Below are positions 24,180 to 35,039 of a DNA stretch of 64,000 nucleotides, piece after piece; the first letter of the stretch is position 1; each line of letters starts with the position of its first letter. The notes beneath the pieces were generated by a model, which was not told the DNA's origin, did no database searches, and saw only the letters and a list, made by a program, of their open reading frames with translations. Source of the stretch: Phialocephala subalpina (taxonomy: Eukaryota > Ascomycota > Leotiomycetes > Helotiales > Mollisiaceae); the NCBI GenBank assembly GCA_900073065.1, contig FJOG01000083.1, positions 17,268 to 81,267 of the forward strand, read 5' to 3'. A program made the translations under genes and the position numbers.

Positions 24180-24883
24180 ATGACAATGCATCTTACAAGC
24201 ATCATCATCCTCGGCCTCGCGATGGCCACTCGCTCGCTCTGTCAAGACTACTCATCTGCGATTTTCATCCCAAATGTATACATAGATCCTCAACAGATAC
24301 CGTCACAAACTATCGTTGCCTCAATTGCCGGCTCGGTATCCCTGTCAATCTCTGACATAATCTCAACTTTACTCACCACTGAGAAGGTTTCGGGACCACA
24401 CTTTATGCCTTTCACTGTGAGCCTGGCAACGATACCAGCCTCTGCGGATTTTCTGGGACTGCTACACTCACGGAAGGTCCTACTAGAGCTACGTATGCCA
24501 TCCCTCCTCAAGTCAACGCCAACAACATAACAACTTTGTACGCGGTTTCCTGTTCCCTCCCTGTCCTCTGCCATTCCAACTTCACTCACTAATACACACC
24601 AAACAGTACTAGCTCTTGGAACTACACTCGTGCACCAGCCTCTGCCGTTTGCGCTGTGTCTATCAGTGTCCCTTCGCAGAGTCCAATTATCATCCCCTCG
24701 AGTACAATATCTGGTCCCAGTTATTCCGTGATACCGGTGCTTATCACTGGCGATCCAACGGCCACTTCGAAAACAGGAGCTACGAAGGCAGGAGCAGGAG
24801 TTGTTGGTGCAGGAACTGCTGTCAGAGGATGCCCTACTTGGGTGGTGGGAGGGGCGATTCTGGCGATTGCTGCCATTTTATAG
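24180..24883 (+). pseudogene. Small secreted GPI-anchored-type protein with frameshift
   Basis: The start MTMHLTSIIILGLAMATRSL is a signal peptide. A later part in another frame reads FHCEPGNDTSLCGFSGTATL, then across an intron (about 24537-24607) SSWNYTRAPASAVCAV. The end is a Gly/Ala/Thr stretch and a hydrophobic tail WVVGGAILAIAAIL. This is the plan of small Cys-containing GPI proteins of leotiomycetes. The change of frame between 24340 and 24386 cannot be solved with any GT-AG intron I could find, because all donors are in phase 0. The new frame also has a TGA at 24380. One indel would explain it, so it is either a recent pseudogene or a sequence error. Confidence 0.55.
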
Positions 24884-26427
24884 ACTTCGGGGATGGTGAG
24901 CATTATCTGCACGGTTAGTTGTTGGTCCACAGTTTCCATCCATCAATTAGCGATATTGATCACGACTCCGCCTGGACTTGGACTTGGACTTGAGAAGCGT
25001 AGTTTTAAAAGATCCACTTGACCCTGGTCTTTGCCCCTGGTGTGAGCCCAAAATCTCTGCCCAAGCCTATATTCTATTCATTGATTTGCTATCAGTATGG
25101 CATGAAACATCCAAGAATGTCTCCCCACCTTTGCTAAATCTATAAATGCTATTGCTTGTACGTTCTTGACAGGTCTAGTTCAGATCTATACTTTTCTGCT
25201 TGAGTTTCAAACACACTTCACCCGCTTGATCATTAGCGCACAGAATTTAATAGAATTGGCACAAACGGTGGGTTTAAAGAAGAATATTTGACAATCCGGA
25301 GTCAATTTTGAAAGATTAATTAGTTGCTATGGTAATCTCTGAATATTTGAAAACTTCCCTTATTTTAGTATCTACTCCACAAAGAACCGAGAGGTGCACA
25401 ACAGAAAACATTGGATTATTTAGGCCTATACGGAAGTACTTCCTCTCGTGCTACATTTTCACAGATCAAGTCATGCTTCAACCCATCCCTTACGGGCCTT
25501 GTCCCATAGCTTGACTTATATTATACTATGAAACCTTCTCAGCTCCTTACGCAGACGGAATCTCGACGTGAATAGTGTCACTCAAACATAATTCCACTTG
25601 GATGAATCTCACCGATGTCCGGGACTAGACCAATTGTTGCCAAGAGAAACTTTGCTGCTAAGGCTAGACCGTGTTCTTCCACTGTAGATAGAAATTTCTT
25701 TTAGAAGAGAACATAGCAAATATACTCCTCAAGATTTGCACTTTTATTACTTTCGATACCACAGAAAAGAAAGTTTTCTTGCTGTCATGATATAAAAAAA
25801 ATGTATCTCAAAATTTATTGCTTTTTTTTTTACGTGAATTATATGATGAGCATCCCAAATCGGCACTGGCAGGAACCCCTTGTAGGGGGGGGGGGGGGGG
25901 GGGGCGAGATTGGGCAAACTAGGCTAGGAAACTGTAGCCGGAGCGCATAAAGCCCAAAATGGGATCCGCACTTGACTCAAGGCGTGCTCAAGATGCTCAG
26001 GCTCTGCTTAGGCTCGCTCACCCTCGGCTCAGGTAAAAGCGGCCGCTGCTCACGCCCAGAGACTAAAACGGAACGGCACATCTGCGAGATAATAGGAATT
26101 CCCGTATAACCCTTCGAGGAAGCCCGTTTAATCTCAGCGTCACTAAGCGAATATCATGGGCAGAAAGTCGTGAGACAACTCGCGAGGAAGATAAGCAGCA
26201 GAACTCAAAAGGACGAAGTCAACCAAGCCCAAACCACCCACACACCCCTCCACATATAGACTCACGGTTCAGCATACTACTCTCCACGACTCGACTATAT
26301 ACGCAACGAGGTTTCAAGAGGCAGTGTATGTGAAGGAATCTGCATGAGGACTCGATGATAAATCGTGATCCTCAAGCTACAGCTACAACGTCAGTGAGAG
26401 CAATAGCAGGTCTTCAATCACCTCAGC
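24884..26427. other. 1.5 kb intergenic with a long G homopolymer
   Basis: No gene is supported. It contains hexanucleotide repeats GGACTT near 24975, a 61-codon frame (25329-25514) without features, AT-rich patches near 25800 and the G20 run at 25885. Confidence 0.4.
25885..25904 (+). repeat. Homopolymer of 20 G
   Basis: Twenty consecutive G residues follow TGTA and precede CGAG. Such a run can form a G-quadruplex, is prone to length change and is hard to sequence. Its exact length should not be trusted. Confidence 0.9.
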
Positions 26428-26688
26428 ATGCCAGTCACTATCCTGGTGGAGAAGGAGAAGCACTCCTTTCATCTCGATAAGGACCAGCTTTGCAAGTGCT
26501 CATCGTTCTTTGATTCCGCACTCAGAGACGGGTTCAAGGAGAGTAAAGAACTTGTCGTGCAACTCCCAGAGGCAGATGTCGAGGCATTTCAGGTGTTCGA
26601 GAAGTATGCAACTGGATTGATGGACAGGCAGCAGCTCAAGCCCTGTGTGCCTCCTTGCTTGAGAGGGCCTCATCCTTCTGTAGGCTAG
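26428..26688 (+). pseudogene. BTB/POZ domain, truncated
   Basis: The 86-codon frame starts MPVTILVEKEKHSFHLDK and contains LCKCSSFFDSALRDGFKES and VVQLPEADVEAFQVFEKY. That is the first half of a fungal BTB domain (dimerisation or Cullin-3 adaptor type). It then runs into unrelated residues and stops at 26686. The second half of the domain is not found in any frame down to 27400. I therefore call it a truncated relic. Confidence 0.65.
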
Positions 26689-27416
26689 TCCCAACGCAGG
26701 AGCACGTACGGTCGAGGGAAGTGGTGTTCCAGGCGAGAAGAATTGGGGGGATTAGATCGAAACATCACAAAAGGAACTGGGGAGGTTGACATCGGAAGCA
26801 GATGTGAGGCGCAACATCTCCATCTGATCCAAGAAGTGACGGCACCGATTGAGCGATGGTCCGACTGAACTGGTCAACACTGTTAGCACGGCCTCCGCTA
26901 TACTCGAATCGACTAAGACCCTCGGCAGGTGCAGATTCCAATCAGGAATGTAGAATCCGCAATATCATCAGAGGGACAACGTTGAGGGTGCTGTACTCTG
27001 TCGCGAAGTGTAATGATTGTTGGACGCTATTGGAGGCTCATGAATGATTTCAACTCGACACACAGAATTTATAGTCAAGGGAATTGGCGTGTAAATGCGA
27101 GGCCATGTTTATAGTAGTTGATGCTTTGATCGTACGAGAAATTTTCTTTGTTTACATTTCCTTGTCTCTAAGATTTATCATTATATCGCAAAGCTACCCA
27201 ACCCCTTATAGCAAGTCCGGATCAAGCAATCTTGCCTGAGATCCGCCTTGATGACGATGTTCTTTTGCGGATTCTCCCGGAGGGTGTGGAATTCACGTGA
27301 AGCGATAAGGGTGTTTTTTGCAGTTGTTTCGGTTTGGACTATTTATGAAAGCATATCAGAGACCGCGTGATTTAGAAAGAAGGGTACTAGAAAGAAAATG
27401 TGAGAGTGGTGGAGGG
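26689..27416. other. Remnant region, nothing recognised
   Basis: About 730 bp downstream of the BTB relic. Only short frames are seen (for example 26856-27047, plus). It probably holds the decayed rest of the BTB gene. Confidence 0.35.
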
Positions 27417-27760
27417 TTATGCCCTGGGTACTCTCGCATTGGTGATGTCTTCGGCTTCTAGTAGTATCAATAAGATATGAACATCCTCAAGGCATTTGTC
27501 TGGTTGGAGAAAGAGATGAGATCCATTACCTAGACGATGGTCGAGTTGCTTGATCTTGCTTTGACGATTGTCACTAACTGCTTGTGCATTTTCTGGCAAA
27601 CTGTAGAGCTCGCAAGTGCATGCAAAACCGAATAATTCTTTAAGGCTACGACGCCGACTTTCGAATGGTCTTGTATTGGCGTAGCCAATTGTTATCTTCT
27701 CGCCCTTGGATATGCATCACACGGTGTGGATCGTTTCTTCTCCTCTGTTGGCGTTCTATA
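27417..27760 (-). pseudogene. SET-domain protein C-terminal fragment with two stops
   Basis: Reading from 27760 on the minus strand: TAG (27756-27758), then NANRGEETIHTV, TGA (27717-27719), then CISKGEKITIGYANTRPF. It continues with RRRSLKELFGFACTCELY and a helical C-terminus ending DITNARVPRA at 27417. This is the end of the SET fold plus the post-SET cysteine segment (CTCEL) of SMYD-like fungal lysine methyltransferases. The TAG sits where Trp is usual (W-N-E-N) and the TGA where Arg is usual, so TGG-to-TAG and CGA-to-TGA changes explain both. The N-terminal part of SET is absent. Confidence 0.65.
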
Positions 27761-28263
27761 TGTATTAGCAATTCGGAATACATGGGTGATTGATTCCTGA
27801 TACTTTAAGAAATAGTCTACCTTCTGATGCATTACCTCCTAATAAAAGGCTTTGGTTTTGATAGTGCTAATCAACGGGTAAACAGCGCCTAACGTATTAT
27901 AAAGCGAAAGGAAAATCACCTAGTGGTTTTTCGGGAGAAGATTAAATTTGCTAGTAACCGCTCTGCCTTTTAAAATATCCTGCACTGCGATTAGTCCTCG
28001 GTTTTTACCGGGAAAAGGCGTTAAGACGTAGAGTTTTAACGTTATATTATTTTTCCTTAGAGATCCGACCCTTTTCTTGGGGTTATTCTCGAGATCTATC
28101 GACTCCGGTAATACTAATTGGAATGCTAATACATTGAAAGCAATAAACGGAGAGGGGATAATATAAAGAATAATTTCATTGGGATTAATAATTAAAATAT
28201 TAATCAAAACCACGTTTATTATCAAACGAATAATTATAATCTTTATATATTATTAATTTTATA
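27761..28263. repeat. AT-rich intergenic tract
   Basis: From about 27840 to 28260 AT content rises, with TAAT-rich runs near 28160-28260. An AT-rich 101-codon minus frame (28225-27920) has no recognised domain. It may be a mutated repeat. Confidence 0.4.
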
Positions 28264-29000
28264 TTAAGCGACCCGAGATTTTGATTTAACCTCGCTAAGA
28301 ACCTCCCTACGATACCCCAAGATTTTCGCGTCATTTAATCGAGGAGTCCTCGTCCAATCGCAGTACTTGCTTTTGGATAGGCCGATTTGCAGATCACAGT
28401 GCAGATCATTCAAGGCGATCTTGGATTGTCCCGATTCCAAGGCTGAAGTCCGACGTCCTTCGTCCATTCCATTCGGCGGCGTATTTCCTTGGCACATGTT
28501 TTCAAGTCGAAGAAGGCCTTTGTTGTTTCTTGTCCATAGCGCACCCGAGGTGGTGCAAATTGATGGAACACTATACTGCCCTGTAAATCCTCCGCATGAA
28601 AGGCTTTAACATGTGAAGAGAAGGAGGCTGTAGATTTTTTTTTGAGCTTTAGGCTCTGCTCACGCTATCCAGCCAATAAAACGAAGGATTGACATGCGCA
28701 GGTGCAGCAGGTGGGTACAGTCCCTTCTATATTCTGCTCTATAAAGCGCATTTGGAGCGTCCTCGATTCGCAAAAGGAATTCGAGGCTAGGTTCCTTATT
28801 AAAGCGCTTTGCGAATAAGGCATGTCCCGTCTATGATGCTCTCCAATCCAAAAGAAGCGTGCAATAATGACCACGTCGGCCCCAAGCAGACAATCGGGTA
28901 CGATAGTAGTGCAGCTCTAGGTGCATATTGACGGTGTTTAGATTGCCTTGCGTCGTGATCCGGAAGATGGTCCGCTTCCGGTTGGCGGCAGCTGGGCAAC
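28264..29000 (-). pseudogene. Unrecognised gene, decayed into several frames
   Basis: Coding-like segments follow one another on the minus strand in different frames. They are FNKEPSLEFLLRIEDAPNAL and DCTHLLHLRMSILRFIGW (about 28830-28670), FHQFAPPRVRYGQETTKAFF then DLKTCAKEIRRRMEWTKD (about 28590-28460), and DLQIGLSKSKYCDWTRTPRL then ILGYRREVLSEVKSKS (28400-28264). Composition and continuity suggest one former protein of about 250 residues. I do not recognise the family. DLKT-AKE also occurs in the 32527-34475 protein (FDLKTRAKETRR), which hints at kinship, but the rest does not match. Confidence 0.4.
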
Positions 29001-29763
29001 CTTACTCGGACACCATCCCCGCCTGTGTCATGACTTGTGCATCAGTGGTTACACCTTTGGCTTCCACCACGGGCCGTAATAAGGGTGTCGCATCGTATGT
29101 GCGAGGAGTATTTCGGGTCCTCTGGAGGTGATCTTCATATTGGAGGGCGGACTAATCAAGGCTAATTCTTTGTCTAGGCTACCAAGTACGAATCACTTCG
29201 CACCACGCACGCCATATTCACTTGGACAACGTAAAGGCCGAGCTGTCAGCGGTGGCACACCAGAGGACGAAAGCCTCGATTCTGCAACGTAACTCGAGGG
29301 AAAATGTCGTGGTGGCGGGTGGTCGGAATAATCTTGTCTCAGCCCATACGAAGATTGCGGTAAGGTGAAGAGAGACGAATGCCTTGTGAGGGGTAGGAAA
29401 GGATGTTGCGAGACTGGCTGTACATATTCCTCAAAAGACATACGATACAGCAGCTGGCCCTTATCTGCATGAGGATTGCTGAACGGGAGCTTGCATTGAT
29501 TGGACTGCTGTCGCGCCTGAGAAACCACCTCGCGTCATCCTTCCCACCCTTTCATATACTCCGCGATCAAAGAATCAGCCGTACGATATGAAGGGACGAG
29601 ACACCCCGTTATAAAGTGACTCTTCACGCATGACACATTCTCGGCCGAACGACATCACTATTCCAAGTAAGACACTTCTCTATGTAGGGCTGATTTGGTT
29701 ATTGCTAATGGTCCTTCCGTGAGGTAGGGTTGCTGTAAGGTTCGATCTTTGAGAGGTATATCA
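29001..29763. other. Intergenic, 5' flank of the deaminase gene
   Basis: No supported gene. The last 60 bp before 29764 contain, in another frame, coding-like IFERYINAETGQPI, which probably belongs to the true N-terminus of the deaminase-like protein. Confidence 0.4.
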
Positions 29764-31644
29764 ATGCAGAGACCGGGCAGCCAATTCATGTGGGGAAGTA
29801 CGATTACCTGGCAGCAGCTGTCGGAAAGCATTAGTCGCCTTCGCTTGCTGAATGAAGTCCCTGAGGGGCCGCGAGAGAACTCGTTGACTTGTGAGGGAGA
29901 CTCACACCATTGCCTAAGCATCTCGCGAGAGAATGAGATCGCTAGCAATCTCGCGTTTTTGTCGGCTACTTCGGACGACAGCCTCAAGGTGATGGCCGTA
30001 TGCGTGGAGGAGCACTCCAATGGGAAAGGGATTACTCTTCGGATTGCATCAAACACCGGAGATCTGTCTACTGTCACAAGCGGACTGAGAATTATTGCTC
30101 AAATCTTAGAGCGAGCTGCACGGCGAGGTCAGTGGTGCTAATCCTACTTTCGAAATGTAGCTCACCGGCGTTGTGTAGAGAGCCCAAGAGCCGAGGATAA
30201 GAGAGCCCTCTTTCGACAAGTGGTTTCCCTAGATGTGCGCCAGATTCTATCGCGATTACGATCAAGACATGCCAAGAGGACCCAAAAGACTGTTGGAAAG
30301 CCAGCCGTCATACATCAACTAAACGAGGTTCTCAACGACAAGTCCATAAAGGCAGGTGCAAGGATCACAGAGGAGCGCTTGACAGGTCTGAGAGATAATG
30401 CACGAACTCTGCAAGGCTTATTCGCCCGACTTGAGATCATATCGGACCCATCCATCGGAACTGTTGAAGTACGAGAGCTCCTTGAAGAGATAGTAAAGGC
30501 GGCTCACGAGATCACCATGGCAGCCGATCTCAGCTTGGCCCTCCAAACCTTTTCGGGTAATCCAAGCCTGATAGCGCACCTGCCGGAAGCAATTGGCAAG
30601 CTCGGCCGATATTACTCGATCTGCTCTGAGCTTGTCGCTGCCGCCAGAGACAAAACATGCGGGGCCTTTCGAAACATCCAAGTAGAGCCCTTTCAAATCG
30701 AGATGCCTGCCTCTGTCGGAGACACACATTATAAGGTCCACGCTGAAATACAGCTGCTCTTCTTTTACGAGCTTCATCTAGATTATCCGCGACCGAGAAT
30801 TATCTGCTCCAGTAAGAGTGCTTGTTATTTGTGCAACCTCTTTTTTCAGCTCCATGGTGGCTTTCACCTGCCTCGAACCCACGGCAGGCTCTACCACAAA
30901 TGGATCCTGCCATATTGGTTACATTTCCCCGTAAAACATCATCAAACACTTGGTGTTGTCACGACCGGATTCAAGGCGGCGCTAGATAACGAGATTCGAG
31001 CAGCGTCGAAGTTAAAGAAGGGTCCATGCCGCCATCCGAACGAGAGCGTCTTGCTACCATCTGCGTACTATCCATCATCATCAGTTCTTTCTAAGAATCC
31101 GACCTCTGTGTCTCCGGCTTTGCGGTCTACAGTTCGGCTAAGATCTCCTCTTGCACAAGAAAGGATGCCGAACACTCAATCGCCAAAATGCACCGAACCA
31201 CCTCTGATCCTCCCAAAAACACCCCTCAAGCCGTGTGATGCGGCTGATAGCGATGCAGAGACCATAATAGGTCCAAGTGCTGCCAAGCTTTGGAGAAGCG
31301 GCGTGGAAGACACATCAGCTTCAGACACTGTGTCCCTGATTAACATCGGACACAACAAACTCCCTCACTGCCAATCGATAACATTGACAACGCCATCGTT
31401 GCATTTGCAGCTCGACAACTTATTTCTCACAGTGGATTTCGTCCACGTATTATCGGGCCATCTATTAATCACGCGTGCCGGAGATCCTGCAGTAGAGAGT
31501 AAGGATTATTCTACTGTCGATATTGAAGATATTCCGACGAGTACGGAGCTATCTTTAAAGTGCTCGCATGGCTCGAATGAGCTTGCAATTCAGTTTCGAA
31601 GTTCTCACAACGTAATCATCTGCGTCATGTTGGTATGGGATTAG
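29764..31644 (+). CDS. OTT_1508-like deaminase family protein
   Basis: Two exons, 29764-30127 and 30179-31644, give 609 residues from the ATG at 29764. The core contains HYKVHAEIQLLFFYELHLDY and SSKSACYLCNLFFQLHGGFH, that is H-A-E plus C-x2-C. These are the zinc ligands and catalytic Glu of the fungal OTT_1508-like branch of the cytidine-deaminase fold. Family knowledge suggests a nucleic-acid or nucleotide deaminase, perhaps defensive; the substrate is unknown. The N-terminal third is helical, as in relatives, and the last 250 residues are disordered then beta-rich. Before residue 25, a better N-terminus (GQPIHVGKYDYLAAAVGKH) lies in another frame and meets this one at a TAG, 29832-29834. 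A one-base deletion there is likely. Confidence 0.75.
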
Positions 31645-32526
31645 CCTTTGACTGGAAGAGAGGTTGGAGAATGTGCTTGCTATTAAGAGAGGACTACTAA
31701 CCTTAATAGCCAAATGACTTCGTGTGTGACTAAAGCCTGGGTGGGTTCAGAGCGAGAGAGGGATAAATATGTCGACTGGACAACAGAAATGTATTATCTC
31801 ACAGCATTGGAGGATGACACCATAAGCATCGTGATCTAAGAGGATTGTCAAAGGAACTGTGATTAAGGGAACCGTTTTTGGCGTTCGTAAAATAGGACGG
31901 TCGTTTGCAAAACCGGCTTCCCACTCCTCCGCCCTGCGATATTACCTTCATGTTCGCTAAGGATCGGCCACGCTCAAGAGAGGATCGGATTCGAATGGCA
32001 CTGGTATAAAAAGGTCTGGCTCGAAGGGCGCTGGTATGAAAACTGGAACGTCGCAATTCTCTCAATCTGCCGCGCTGAGGTTGGAAAGCATAGGATCACC
32101 TATTCCGATTAGTTTGGTTCTTGAAGGGTAGCACAAGATTTTACTTTCGCCTTGCACACCATTACTTCCCTTGTCCTCAACTCCTTGTTCAATGTTGTTT
32201 CTGCTCTGGCCGGCAGGGCCATATCACTACTTTCTTCCATCGCTCTCTGGTTTGCTACGTAGTGTGCGTTCTAAAGTCGGAGTATGGGAGCCAAGTTTGG
32301 ACCTGTGATCCCTCCAGCCTTAGCCGAAGGTTGATCGTCCCCTTTTAAAACAAAAAGTAGTCATAACGACCCAAGATCCATTGCGCTGAAACCTAGGATT
32401 TCATCGCAGCGTAGTCAACGGAATAAGGATATGGGCATCTCGAATTACATCGTCAATCGTCTTAGTCCAATCAAACATTATTTTCTTAAGGATGTGGGTT
32501 CCTGTCAATAAAATGTAAATTTATTT
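31645..32526. other. 0.9 kb intergenic between convergent genes
   Basis: 3' regions of the deaminase-like gene and the CCCH-domain gene. Only short frames are seen, with no repeats or RNA genes. Confidence 0.4.
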
Positions 32527-34475
32527 TTACCACTTGCTGCGGAGATCGTGAGGAAGGACATCTGTATTATCTTCGGAAGCCCTCTCTTGGATCTCCAGTG
32601 GCCCACTGCCCCGCCGAATGACCTGCAGCTTCCCAGTGACTGAGCTCCTTGTTGCCGTCATGATTTCTATCACAGTAGCTTGGTAATGCTTCAACAACGC
32701 CTCACAATCCTTCTCCCACTTCGATATTCCGTCAGAGACAGACACTGGTTGTATATCCCGTGGTTCAAAAAAGCCCCGAAAGTGTTCAGCAAACATGAAG
32801 TACGGCGTTTGATTTACCCAGAGTCTCCGATATACCTCGTTCATGTCTATCGGTCGGCGTGTCTCCTTAGCGCGTGTCTTCAAGTCGAAGATGGCCTTTT
32901 GTGGAATTTGCCGGCCTCTCATTTCGATGCGGAGTGGCCTAACAATAGATGAAGGTCCCTCGGTGATTCTCAGGGCCTCGAGCAAGGCACAATTATCTGC
33001 TTCGGTCTCTTGTTGTGCCTTTACCAGATCTTCTTCTGATTCTGGAGGGTCCTTAGCGTTCGCTGTCTCGGCATCGTTGGCCTGAGTGTCGAGGCCCGCT
33101 GCCTGCTTTAGATAACCATCGCTTTCAGAGCGCACCAGGAACTTCAACCCGCCAAAATGGTACTGTATGATGCGTTGATGGGAAACTGAACCTTTCACAT
33201 CAGGTTCCCATATCGTATGCGCTTCATGAAATGAATGCCCGTATCCGCATATGTTAGGGATTAGAGCTCTAGGGGAGCTCTCCTTGCGTATAAAGAAAAC
33301 GGTGTCTCTAACACGGTCGACGTCAAAGCGGAAGTCCTTATCGATTCCTTCACAGAACCGAAGAAGGTTCCCAAGAGTACTTCCACAACCGACGATATCG
33401 AATGATGAGAGATCAACGTCCGGGTGCATAGCTAAGAGTGCCCTGAATGAAGGCTCAATTGGGTGGCTAGGGAAGTCAGCCTGCTTAAAGGTGTAACTTT
33501 GATCTGTTCCACCTTACTGAGGGTATCTTGCAGCATTCAGGTCTCGGAAATACTGCCCAGAATCTTCTTTGAGACGCCTCGTGCTCAGCGAGGGTGACCA
33601 AAGTGGTGGTGATCCTTTATCCATTACTCTATAAATTTTCTTCCTCTTACTCAATTGACGAGAAGAGCATACCTGGTATTAGAATTATAGGATCTTTTGG
33701 ACTATCGAGCCAATTATATGACGCTAGATACTCGCATCTCTCGATTTTTAGCGACATCTCTACGTACGGGAGGTCAGAGACGTTGACGACTTTTATCAAC
33801 TTGCCAGAGGCCCAGTCCTTTAATGCCTTGATATGTGGCGGCTTATACTTATCGACTGCTCTATCTCTAGTAGGTAAGTTCCCCTCGTTGGCCCAAGACC
33901 AAGAAGATCTGGTTCGGTCTTTAAACTCGTTGCTGATCGAGTGAGAAATGGTATTAGGAAACGGATGAGACATGGAGGGAGAAGGTTGAGAGTAGACGGA
34001 AGCACCCCAGGTGCGTTTGTTGGCAGGTTCGCCTAGCCTGACAGGCAGGAAGGCATGGAGGTAGCGGCATTCTTCGGCGTCGAAGCGGCATTCTTTATTA
34101 GGCGTTGCCCAGAACCTATTTAGAGTTAATTGGAATATCAGTGGTAAGCTTGGAGGTACTTACCAGCAAGTAGCTGTTTTGACAGGCTTAAAGGACTCCT
34201 TCACTGGAGTACAGGAACGGGCTGGAAGCGCCAGAACAATTGCGGTAGCGGCATTATCGACCTAATACTACACAGTGAATCTGGTCTCGAAGATATGAAG
34301 ACAGTCGTACCTTCTCATTCTCCAATTCCAACATAATCGCAGGCGTAATCTCCTGCTGGTCGGCCGAAGTATGACTCACGGGTCCTTCGTCCCATTCGGC
34401 GGCATTGGTGCTTTCGAATCCATCCAGCCCATTGCAAATACTCCAAGTAGTCGCACTGGCCATCGTCGGAGTCAT
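32527..34475 (-). CDS. CCCH zinc finger fused to a conserved fungal domain of unknown function
   Basis: Five exons, 34475-34311, 34261-34164, 34115-33673, 33614-33518 and 33466-32527, give 580 residues. All phases close and introns are 48-58 bp. The start MTPTMASATTWSICNGLDGF is followed by NAAEWDEGP and a CCCH-type finger (TCWFWATPNKEC..ECRYLH, C-x9-C-x6-C-x3-H). Next comes a variable linker, then CEYLASYNWLD, ILIPGSPPLWSP, YFRDLNAARYP, HPIEPSFRALL, FDIVGCGSTLGNLLRF, YGHSFHEAHTIWEP, IFDLKTRAKETRR and RLWVNQTPYFM. This domain is common in ascomycetes and often mislabelled geranylgeranyl pyrophosphate synthetase; it has no DDxxD prenyltransferase motif. The D..LKT lysine pattern recalls PD-(D/E)XK-like folds, but that is only a suggestion. 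An RNA-linked role is inferred from the CCCH finger. Confidence 0.85.
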
Positions 34476-34965
34476 GCTTCTCTGCGATCGAGGCTGCTGT
34501 ATAACCAAGGCTGCGACAGATTCAATCTGAATACACCTTTGAGTCTCAATTAACCAAACGGCTTTGTTCCACCAGAAAGGTGCCTGTAATCCCTGTGGCC
34601 CCTTATGTTCGACGTGTAAGATTATAAGAGTAGTACCGGTTCTGCGGGCTCTTGAATTCCGACGGAGAGCTTCTGGGATGTCCTGGTCTCTCAGAGAGAG
34701 TAACGAGTTAGGCACCGGTCTTTCAATTTGCAGGAAAGAGACCAGGACTCACAGGCGAGCCGCTCTGCTCCTGACTTATCGGCCACGAGTGAACAGAACT
34801 AGATGTCGATTGTTGAAGATCGATGTCGAAGAACTAGAGGGAAAAGGCGATAAAATCGCTAAGATGCGAGGTGGATCATTCGAGACATTCCTCCGATGGC
34901 ATTCAGCAAGCTGCAGCAGCACCTTAATTCCCCCAACCCCGCAATTTAGAACTACGAAGGCGCGG
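34476..34965. other. 5' region of the CCCH-domain gene
   Basis: The frame of exon 1 stays open upstream to 34715 without another ATG, so an extra 5' exon could exist. Nothing else is recognised. Confidence 0.35.
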
Positions 34966-35006
34966 TTAAAAAGTAATGAGCACGTGCATGGCTCATTACT
35001 TTTTAA
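34966..35006. repeat. Perfect 16-bp inverted repeat with 9-nt loop
   Basis: The arm TTAAAAAGTAATGAGC (34966-34981) is exactly complementary to GCTCATTACTTTTTAA (34991-35006), with ACGTGCATG between. It could be an RNA hairpin, a fold-back scrap of a small element or a chance palindrome. It lies next to a decayed exonuclease gene. Confidence 0.7.
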
Positions 35007-35039
35007 TAACTCACCTTCATACTGAGGTTTGCATTCTCC

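Noticed and set aside
23774..24229. 151-codon minus-strand frame with a hydrophobic start
   Set aside because: It overlaps the signal-peptide exon of the plus-strand GPI-type gene and has no family features of its own.
25885..25904. Telomere or sequence gap filler
   Set aside because: Telomeric TTAGGG units are absent and unique sequence continues on both sides.
32527..34475. Geranylgeranyl pyrophosphate synthetase, the common database label for this domain
   Set aside because: No DDxxD motifs or prenyl-synthase fold signature are present; the label is an annotation error that has spread.
34966..35006. Bacterial-type terminator
   Set aside because: The sequence is eukaryotic and the hairpin is not at a gene end; it is reported only as an inverted repeat.
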